This document shows positions 1 to 5,005 of a stretch of 6,074 nt of DNA, piece by piece. A program made the translations under genes and the position numbers. The notes under the pieces are model-generated. The model saw only the letters and a list, made by a program, of their open reading frames with translations. It was not told where the DNA came from and did not search any database. Within the stretch, counting starts at the first letter, position 1. Every line of letters starts with the position of its first letter. The stretch comes from an uncultured Erysipelotrichaceae bacterium (GTDB taxonomy: Bacteria; Bacillota_I; Bacilli_A; Erysipelotrichales; Erysipelotrichaceae), in the NCBI GenBank assembly GCA_902782955.1, contig CACZPD010000076.1, positions 1-6,074 on the forward strand. The letters run 5' to 3'.

Positions 1-572
1 AGATCATCAAAATCCAGCGCGTAAAGATCCTGCTGGCGTTTGACATAATACTCATATACCTGCGCCTTTGTTTTGTCCCCGCTGAAAGAGCCTGCCATCG
101 CGTAAGCTCTTTCCACGGTGATCTCGGCGCTTTTATTGTTGGAAATATAATCCAGCATCGAGGAAAAGGAGATCGTGGAAGCCGCAATATTGAACTGCTT
201 GTACGCTTCCCTGATCACGGCCTTCTGGTCATCCTGGTCCATCACGGTAAAATTGCGCGGCCATCCCATACAGGTGATGTCTTCCCTGAGGATCCTGACA
301 CACAGCGAATGGATCGTGGAGATCCACGGTGAGGATGTCTCATCCTTCAGCATCTTCCTGACCCGGTCCTTCATCTCGTTCGCCGCCTTGTTGGTGAACG
401 TGATCGCCAGGATGCGGTGCGGTGCCCTTCCTTCGTCCTGGATCAGGTGCGCGATGCGCGTTGTCAGCACCCTGGTCTTCCCGCTTCCTGCCCCGGCGAT
501 GATGCGCAGGTATTTCTCATGAGAAAGGACAGCTTCTCTCTGTCCTTCATTTAACATTGATAGATCGATCAT
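1..572 (-). CDS. pcrA: PcrA/UvrD-type ATP-dependent DNA helicase, N-terminal part (cut by left edge)
   Basis: Superfamily 1A 3'-5' DNA helicase, which unwinds DNA in repair and in plasmid or replication-fork processing. Only the first 190 codons are present. Visible motifs are a Q-motif region (LNEGQREAV, Gln11), Walker A AGAGSGKT at residues 26-33, motif Ia TFTNKAANEM at 58-67, motif Ib-like STIHSLCVRILRE near 85-97 (most PcrA proteins have TFHS, here TIHS), and LDFDD at 186-190, the first half of the Walker B motif, exactly where the window ends. The ATG at 572-570 overlaps the TGA of the upstream acetyltransferase gene (ATGA), so translation is probably coupled. A GGAG at 585-588 is rather far away to act as a Shine-Dalgarno site. 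A second in-frame ATG (residue 6, 557-555) would also keep the Q motif. The family is clear. PcrA rather than another UvrD paralogue is inferred from the spacing and sequence of the early motifs. Confidence 0.9.
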   Translation of the reverse strand, partial: MIDLSMLNEGQREAVLSHEKYLRIIAGAGSGKTRVLTTRIAHLIQDEGRAPHRILAITFTNKAANEMKDRVRKMLKDETSSPWISTIHSLCVRILREDITCMGWPRNFTVMDQDDQKAVIREAYKQFNIAASTISFSSMLDYISNNKSAEITVERAYAMAGSFSGDKTKAQVYEYYVKRQQDLYALDFDD

Positions 573-1333
573 TTCTTTCTCATACTCCAGCCGGCGATGT
601 CTTCATATCCGATCTTCCGGTAAATATTCCCGGCTTCCGGATTGCCGAAGAACAGGCACGGCATTTTCCTGTCCTGCAGAAGGTCATTGGAAAGCTTCGC
701 AATGCACTTCGTGGCAAAGCCCTTCCCGCGGCTGTCCGGATGCGTGCATACATCCACCACCATGCCGAGGCTCCTGCATTCCGCTGTTGATCCGGCCATG
801 GAAACAAGCTTGTCATTCTCGCGGATCCCGAAATATCTTCCGGTACCCGTTACCAGGTTCAGACGCAGGCCGTCAAGATCCTTGTCCGCATTATCCGGGA
901 AACAGATCCTCTGCAGTTCCGCAATATCATCGATATCCAGGAGATCCAGCGGTATGACGCCGGATGTATCGATATCTTCATTTTTATGCTCCATCTGCGC
1001 AAAACTGCAGTCGATCTTTTCCGGGAGAAGATCAAACTTATAACCGTCCAGGAGGCTGCTTTCACCGCCCGCAGACGTGATGTTGTATTCTTTGATCAGG
1101 CGGTCGACAAATTCCTGATCCCGTCTGTCCTCATAGCTCTGCAGACACAGATTATGCCGGTAAACAAGGTATGCCGCATGAATGCCGTCTTCGTCCTCAT
1201 CTATATATACATGCTGGAAATCCTTGTCAAATCCGAAATTCTCAATATCGCCGATAAAAAACAAATTCAGTGCCGGATCGAGATCCAGATAATCATTCAG
1301 TTTTTGTCTGTCATTTTCTGTACACTTTTTCAT
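569..1333 (-). CDS. GNAT-family N-acetyltransferase
   Basis: Acetyl-CoA-dependent acyltransferase of the GNAT superfamily; substrate unknown. From the chosen ATG it has 254 residues. The C-terminal third holds the GNAT core: motif A VCTHPDSRGKGFATKCIAKL, with the acetyl-CoA pyrophosphate-binding RGKG at about residues 202-205, then motif B FGNPEAGNIYRKIGYEDI. The N-terminal part (DPALNLFFIGDIENFGFD near its start) looks like the separate N-terminal domain of two-domain GNAT proteins. Three starts are possible: TTG at 1354, ATG at 1339 and ATG at 1333. I chose 1333 because an extended -10 box (TGATATAAT) at 1349-1341 would place transcription initiation at about 1333-1334, making the other starts untranscribed and this mRNA leaderless. 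No Shine-Dalgarno sequence precedes any of the three. The gene ends in a 4-base overlap with the helicase gene, suggesting one operon. There are no signal peptide or membrane segments. Family assignment is firm; the start is an inference. Confidence 0.85.
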   Translation of the reverse strand: MKKCTENDRQKLNDYLDLDPALNLFFIGDIENFGFDKDFQHVYIDEDEDGIHAAYLVYRHNLCLQSYEDRRDQEFVDRLIKEYNITSAGGESSLLDGYKFDLLPEKIDCSFAQMEHKNEDIDTSGVIPLDLLDIDDIAELQRICFPDNADKDLDGLRLNLVTGTGRYFGIRENDKLVSMAGSTAECRSLGMVVDVCTHPDSRGKGFATKCIAKLSNDLLQDRKMPCLFFGNPEAGNIYRKIGYEDIAGWSMRKK

Positions 1334-1340
1334 GTTCATT

Positions 1341-1349
1341 ATTATATCA
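1341..1349 (-). promoter_or_regulatory. Extended -10 promoter for the acetyltransferase-helicase operon
   Basis: Read on the minus strand, TGATATAAT matches the extended -10 consensus TGnTATAAT perfectly. The hexamer is at 1346-1341. The ATG at 1333 follows after 7 bases, where initiation would be expected, so the transcript should have almost no leader. There is no convincing -35 box; an extended -10 often makes one unnecessary. The consensus match is seen directly, while promoter activity is inferred. Confidence 0.7.
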
Positions 1350-1370
1350 TTCAATGAACTTCGGATGGCA

Positions 1371-1379
1371 TGATATAAT
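1371..1379 (+). promoter_or_regulatory. Extended -10 promoter for the methyltransferase-pseudouridine synthase-peptidase operon
   Basis: TGATATAAT on the plus strand is a perfect extended -10 (TGnTATAAT), with the hexamer at 1374-1379. The methyltransferase ATG begins at 1386 after a 6-base gap, about where transcription should start, so the mRNA is predicted to be leaderless. The 17-18 base upstream position holds only a poor -35 match. No ribosome-binding site lies before 1386, which fits. Confidence 0.7.
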
Positions 1380-1385
1380 ACGAAT

Positions 1386-2264
1386 ATGTTAAAAATCGCT
1401 GAAGAATGGACTGATTACAAACTGATCGACGCCGGCAACGGGGAAAAGCTGGAACAATGGAAAAACGTGATCCTGCGCAGACCCGATCCGCAGGCGATCT
1501 GGCCAATCGAAGACTGGCGCATATGGAATAAAGCAGATGCGGTATACCACCGTTCCGCAAAAGGAGGCGGCAGCTGGGAGTATAAGAAGCAGTTCCCGGA
1601 AGCCTGGACCATTTCCTATAAAAACCTCCGCTTCAAGGTATCCCCTACCGGGTTCAAACATACCGGGCTGTTCCCGGAACAGGCAGTGAACTGGGACTGG
1701 ATGGGAGACCTTATACGGAGCCATGCGGACGAAGAGATCCGCATCCTGAACCTGTTTGCCTACACCGGCGGAGCCACACTGGCATGCGCTGAAGCCGGCG
1801 CTTCCGAAGTCGTGCACGTGGATGCCGCAAAAGGCATGGTGGAATGGGCAAAGGAAAACCGAGATCTTTCCCGCCTGCAGGACAAAAAGATCCGCTTTAT
1901 CGTGGATGACTGTCTGAAATTTGCGGAACGGGAAAAGCGCAGGGGCCGCACATACCACGGCATCATCATGGATCCGCCTTCCTACGGAAGAGGCCCCAAA
2001 GGGGAAATGTGGAAATTCGAAAAAGATATCGTACCGTTCCTGAAGAGCTGTCTGGAAATACTGGATGAACACGCGCTGTTTGTCCTGATCAACGGCTATA
2101 CATCCGGGTTCTCCTCCATCGTGCTGGAAGGCCTGATGAAGACCGTGATCCTGCCGGAACATCCGGATGGAACAGTAGAATGCGGGGAAGTCGCGCTTCC
2201 GGCCGTTTCCAGAAACCTGCTGCTTCCGTGCGGCATTTACGGGAGATGGCAGAGAAATGATTAA
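1386..2264 (+). CDS. Class I SAM-dependent methyltransferase, RlmI/RlmK-like (probable rRNA methyltransferase)
   Basis: Predicted to move a methyl group from S-adenosylmethionine to RNA, most likely 23S rRNA; the exact nucleotide cannot be told. It has 292 residues. Residues 1-110 form an N-terminal domain with the family-like KHTGLFPEQAVNWDW just before the catalytic fold. The Rossmann-type domain then shows motif I LNLFAYTGGA at 121-130 (SAM binding), acidic residue Asp146 at the end of strand 2 (VVHVDAAKG), DD at 174-175, and motif IV MDPPSYGRGP at 195-204. The DPPS motif is usual in RlmI/RlmK-type enzymes. I see no PUA domain, unlike RlmI. The start is the only ATG near the promoter and has no ribosome-binding site (see the promoter at 1371-1379). 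Its end overlaps the next gene by 8 bases, so it heads an operon whose next member is also an RNA-modifying enzyme. The fold is certain; an rRNA substrate is inferred from family resemblance. Confidence 0.87.
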   Translation: MLKIAEEWTDYKLIDAGNGEKLEQWKNVILRRPDPQAIWPIEDWRIWNKADAVYHRSAKGGGSWEYKKQFPEAWTISYKNLRFKVSPTGFKHTGLFPEQAVNWDWMGDLIRSHADEEIRILNLFAYTGGATLACAEAGASEVVHVDAAKGMVEWAKENRDLSRLQDKKIRFIVDDCLKFAEREKRRGRTYHGIIMDPPSYGRGPKGEMWKFEKDIVPFLKSCLEILDEHALFVLINGYTSGFSSIVLEGLMKTVILPEHPDGTVECGEVALPAVSRNLLLPCGIYGRWQRND

Positions 2265-2946
2265 CGTTCTGTACGAAGACAACCATCTGCTTGTCGTTGA
2301 GAAACCGATCAATGTGCCGGTGCAGGAAGACGCTTCCGGTGACGATGACATGCTTTACTTATGCAAAGCATATCTGAAGAAAAAATACAATAAGCCAGGA
2401 AATGTTTATCTCGGCCTGGTGCACCGTCTGGACAGACCTGTCGGAGGCGTCATGGTATTCGCAAAAACTTCAAAAGCCGCGTCCAGATTGTCAGACGCAG
2501 TACGGCGGAATGCATTCGGCAAGCAGTATCTGGCCGTTATAGACGGACCGGTTTCGCCGGAAAAAGGCGTCCTGAAGGATTTCCTGGTCAAGGACCGCGC
2601 ATCGAATACCGTACGGACAACGGATGAGGCACACGGCAAATACTGCGAGCTCTCATACCGTCTGCTGGCACAAAACCAGAACCGTTCGCTGGTTCAGATC
2701 GATCTTAAGACCGGAAGGTCCCATCAGATCCGTGTTCAGTTTTCTTCCAGGGGGATGCCCCTGCTCAACGACCAGCGCTACCATCCGCATCCGGAGAAAG
2801 GACAGATCGCCCTTTGGGCAAGCAGACTGGCCTTTGTCCATCCGGTAACGAAGAAGCAGATGGTCTTCCGTTCATATCCGAGACATGTCTCACCTTGGAA
2901 TATATTTGAGGAGAGTTTATATGGCAAAACCGGCAAAGAAGAATAA
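2257..2946 (+). CDS. RluA-family RNA pseudouridine synthase
   Basis: Converts specific uridines in rRNA or tRNA to pseudouridine. It has 229 residues and the catalytic domain only: there is no N-terminal S4 RNA-binding domain, and the protein begins directly with the family's YEDNHLLVVEKP (residues 6-17). The signature GLVHRLDRPVGGVMVF surrounds the catalytic Asp59. KTGRSHQIRVQF (from residue 151) and HPVTKKQMVF near the C-terminus are also typical. The ATG at 2257 overlaps the methyltransferase stop (TAA 2262-2264). A GGGAG at 2241-2245 lies 11 bases upstream, a little far for a Shine-Dalgarno site, so coupling to the upstream gene is likely. The last 26 bases overlap the start of the peptidase gene in another frame. 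The family is certain; the target uridine is unknown. Confidence 0.92.
   Translation: MINVLYEDNHLLVVEKPINVPVQEDASGDDDMLYLCKAYLKKKYNKPGNVYLGLVHRLDRPVGGVMVFAKTSKAASRLSDAVRRNAFGKQYLAVIDGPVSPEKGVLKDFLVKDRASNTVRTTDEAHGKYCELSYRLLAQNQNRSLVQIDLKTGRSHQIRVQFSSRGMPLLNDQRYHPHPEKGQIALWASRLAFVHPVTKKQMVFRSYPRHVSPWNIFEESLYGKTGKEE
2908..2915 (+). promoter_or_regulatory. Ribosome-binding site fixing the peptidase start
   Basis: GAGGAGAG lies inside the end of the pseudouridine synthase gene. Its AGGAG core (2909-2913) is 7 bases before the ATG at 2921. It decides for that start over the in-frame ATG at 2885, which has no such site and would put 12 extra residues before a standard Lys/Arg-rich membrane anchor. 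Confidence 0.85.
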
Positions 2947-4120
2947 AAAAAGAAAGAGGAGGCTGCGCAAGCCGATCAAGATCGCTCTGGTCTTTCTGAT
3001 CCTGACCGGAGCCCTTCTCGTTGCGGTTCCGTGGATGAATCAGAATATCAAGCTCAAGGATCTCGGCTATACACAGGAAGAGATCCGGGCGATCCGGAAA
3101 CATAAACTGACAAAGACGATCCTTGAAAAACAATACTATTCAACCTACCTGGCTGACTGTATCGTGAATGACAAGATCAAGACAAAATATCTGGATCTCT
3201 TTGCGGTAAGGGATGAATCCGATCCCCTTACTTCCGATGATATCCTTCTGTATGCGAGACTGCTGGATGACGGGTATGAAGAAGACCAGCTCATCAATCT
3301 GTTCGCGAAGCTGAAATTCTGGGAGATCACGCCCCTTCTCATCTTCGACTATCAGTTTGACGAGCGGCCGTATATCGATGACTGCCTGGCCCACCGGGAT
3401 ACCAACTCGGAATCCTCGTTTACCCTCAGCGGATCCTACATGAGTCCGTATGTCAACATGAAGGAAGTCGAAAAGAAATTCGACAATACGGTATTCGTCA
3501 ATCAGACTTATCATCTGAATATCGATGATACACCGGCCGACCTGGTTCCGCTTGGAGATAACATCTCCACACAAGGACAGTCGCTCCGCAAGGAGGCGGC
3601 GGATGCCTTCACCAGCTGGACGGAAGCCGCAATTGAGAATAAAACGAATTTCTTCGCGGTTGCATCTTTCCGCTCATTCGATGAGCAGAAAACTTCCTAT
3701 CAGAGCTTCCTGCAGTCCATGTCTGTCGAAGAAGCAGACAAGCGATGTGCGCGGCCGGGACATTCCGAACACCAGACGGGACTGGCCGTCAATATCACGC
3801 CGACATATGAAAACGATCCGGATTTCGCCGCAACGGAAACCGGACAATTCGCAGCGAAAACCTGTACCAGATATGGTTTCATCCAGCGTTATCCGGAAGG
3901 GAAAACCCTGATCACCGGGATGGATCCCGAACCCGATCATTTCCGTTACCTCGGTGTTGACCTGGCCAACGCCGTGCAGGGATCACATCTGACATACGAT
4001 GAATTCTACTGCCTGTATCTGAAGGACTGGCAGAATGAATATTATCTGCCCGATGAAGATATCCGTGACGGCCTGTATTACCGTATCGGTATGGAAACAA
4101 AAGAATCATCTGATCAGTGA
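2921..4120 (+). CDS. Membrane-anchored M15-family peptidase (VanY/LdcB-like), altered zinc site
   Basis: Members of this family are zinc D,D- or L,D-carboxypeptidases that trim peptidoglycan stem peptides outside the membrane. It has 399 residues: a strongly basic cytoplasmic tail (1-18), one membrane segment (about 19-37, IKIALVFLILTGALLVAV) and an extracellular part. Residues 45-160 are helical, with LGYTQEE near 48-54 as in many Bacillota LdcB-like proteins. The peptidase domain starts near FVNQTYHL and DLVPL, then SFRSF (Arg251), PGHSEHQTGLAVNI (279-292) and EPDHFRYLG (337-345). His284, Glu337 and His340 match the expected zinc and catalytic residues. However, the family zinc ligand Asp of SxHxxGxAxD is Asn291, and the Trp of the usual EPWH is Asp339. 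The enzyme may therefore be inactive, or its site rearranged. It is third in its operon. Its stop lies within a terminator palindrome shared with the convergent patatin gene, which it overlaps by 7 bases. Confidence 0.85.
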   Translation: MAKPAKKNKKRKRRLRKPIKIALVFLILTGALLVAVPWMNQNIKLKDLGYTQEEIRAIRKHKLTKTILEKQYYSTYLADCIVNDKIKTKYLDLFAVRDESDPLTSDDILLYARLLDDGYEEDQLINLFAKLKFWEITPLLIFDYQFDERPYIDDCLAHRDTNSESSFTLSGSYMSPYVNMKEVEKKFDNTVFVNQTYHLNIDDTPADLVPLGDNISTQGQSLRKEAADAFTSWTEAAIENKTNFFAVASFRSFDEQKTSYQSFLQSMSVEEADKRCARPGHSEHQTGLAVNITPTYENDPDFAATETGQFAAKTCTRYGFIQRYPEGKTLITGMDPEPDHFRYLGVDLANAVQGSHLTYDEFYCLYLKDWQNEYYLPDEDIRDGLYYRIGMETKESSDQ

Positions 4121-4135
4121 TCAGATGATTCTTTT
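4099..4135. terminator. Bidirectional intrinsic terminator between convergent genes, containing both stop codons
   Basis: An 18-bp arm (4099-4116) and its exact complement (4118-4135) meet at a single central G, so the hairpin closes around a short AGT-type loop. The arms begin AAAA and end TTTT, giving a U-tract on transcripts from either strand, with a further T and TTTT just beyond on the plus strand. The stop codons of the peptidase (4118-4120) and the patatin (4116-4114, minus strand) both lie inside. It therefore probably ends both operons. The stem is AT-rich, so its strength is uncertain. Confidence 0.85.
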
Positions 4136-4989
4136 TGTTTTCCCATAAACGCGAATATTTCGTCTTTCATCGCCTGCGCGTCACGGTATCCCAGCTGGAA
4201 CAGGTCTTTCAGATCCGCGGGATCTCCCTTGAACCGGGAGACCTTGAGCGTACGGCTCGGACGGATCAGCAGTCCCGTTCCGTCTTTGACCATCTGGTTG
4301 ACGATATCCATCTGTTTTTTGTAATTCAGATGACGCACGGTATAATCCTTTGCGACCTGCGGACATTCCTTATATGTCCGCTTCATCATCCATGTAAGGA
4401 TGGGTGACCCCGGCTTGCGCACATAGTCCGCCGGCTTTGTCGTAATGACCAGGCACTTTGTGCAGCCTTTTTCCAGAGCTCTTTCGATCGGCACCATCTT
4501 CGTAATGCCGCCGTCGAGCAGACGGTGTCCTTTGTATTCAATGACTTCCGATGCGATCGGCAATGCACAGGACGCACGGATGAGATCCAGTTCGGGATCC
4601 ATATCCTTCGGCTCAAACCAGATCGTCTTTCCCTCTTTCAGGGAATATGCCCCGATCTCCATCGGCGGATTCTTCTCGATCAGCGGCCTGACATCAAAAT
4701 GGCCTTTTTCCAGAAGATAATGCCTGAACATATACTTATATGCCACGTAATAGCCTTCTCTTCTCAGTGCCCTGATGCCGACCACTTCCGGATCGCTGGC
4801 ATAGTTTACAGGCGCGTTGTACATATTCTCCATATCTCCCAGCAGGAACGCGGAAAGATATACCGCACCGCTGGAGATGCCTACATGATAATCAAATGTT
4901 ATTCCCTGTTCATACAGCCATGACAGAGCACCGGCAGTATAGGCACCGCGCAGGCCTCCGCCTTCCAGAACCAATCCGTATTTTTCCAT
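4114..4989 (-). CDS. Patatin-like phospholipase
   Basis: Serine-Asp dyad lipid acyl hydrolase, likely acting on membrane phospholipids or lysophospholipids from the cytoplasmic side. It has 291 residues, with no signal peptide and no clear membrane segment. The family motifs are all present: oxyanion-hole GGGLRG at residues 10-15, nucleophile GISSG at 37-41 (Ser39) and catalytic DGG at 159-161 (Asp159). The single-domain length and the LVLEGGGLRGAYTAGAL opening fit the small bacterial YjjU-like group. A good Shine-Dalgarno site (AAGGAAG, 5003-4997) sits 7 bases before the ATG. The upstream cardiolipin-synthase-like gene ends only 16 bases away, so the two are probably co-transcribed. The C-terminus (QKESSDH) is encoded within the shared terminator palindrome and mirrors the peptidase C-terminus (TKESSDQ). 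All catalytic residues are intact, so activity is likely; the substrate is not known. Confidence 0.92.
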   Translation of the reverse strand: MEKYGLVLEGGGLRGAYTAGALSWLYEQGITFDYHVGISSGAVYLSAFLLGDMENMYNAPVNYASDPEVVGIRALRREGYYVAYKYMFRHYLLEKGHFDVRPLIEKNPPMEIGAYSLKEGKTIWFEPKDMDPELDLIRASCALPIASEVIEYKGHRLLDGGITKMVPIERALEKGCTKCLVITTKPADYVRKPGSPILTWMMKRTYKECPQVAKDYTVRHLNYKKQMDIVNQMVKDGTGLLIRPSRTLKVSRFKGDPADLKDLFQLGYRDAQAMKDEIFAFMGKQKESSDH

Positions 4990-4996
4990 GTTGTTA

Positions 4997-5003
4997 CTTC
5001 CTT
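4997..5003 (-). promoter_or_regulatory. Ribosome-binding site of the patatin gene
   Basis: On the minus strand AAGGAAG lies 7 bases upstream of the ATG at 4989. It fills the short gap right after the stop codon of the upstream gene (5008-5006), supporting operon organisation and this start. Confidence 0.75.
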
Positions 5004-5005
5004 TC

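Larger units (their letters stand above)
1341..1379. repeat. Perfect 10-bp inverted repeat carrying two divergent -10 elements
   Basis: ATTATATCAT (1341-1350) is the exact reverse complement of ATGATATAAT (1370-1379), with a 19-base spacer between them. Each arm carries a full extended -10 promoter pointing away from the centre. The symmetry may simply be two copies of the same promoter consensus back to back, or it may also be a binding site for a dimeric regulator. It fills most of the 52-base gap between the two operons. Confidence 0.8.

Noticed and set aside
1334..1354. Longer starts for the acetyltransferase (TTG at 1354, ATG at 1339).
   Set aside because: TTG at 1354 would make the promoter itself coding, and both lie upstream of the predicted transcription start. 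Neither has a ribosome-binding site. ATG at 1339 remains possible if transcription starts further upstream.
1389..2351. A 320-codon open frame on the minus strand, antisense to the methyltransferase gene.
   Set aside because: It mirrors a gene with clear SAM and DPPS motifs, its translation shows no recognisable domain, and it has no promoter or ribosome-binding site. It is a shadow of codon bias.
2885..2920. An upstream in-frame ATG for the peptidase, adding 12 residues.
   Set aside because: The strong GAGGAGAG site serves the ATG at 2921, and the extra residues would precede a normal basic membrane-anchor start.
2945..2951. A run of seven A bases just inside the peptidase gene, a possible slippage or phase-variation site.
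   Set aside because: It encodes part of a Lys/Arg-rich anchor, where A-runs are expected. It is short, and no alternative frame gives a meaningful product.
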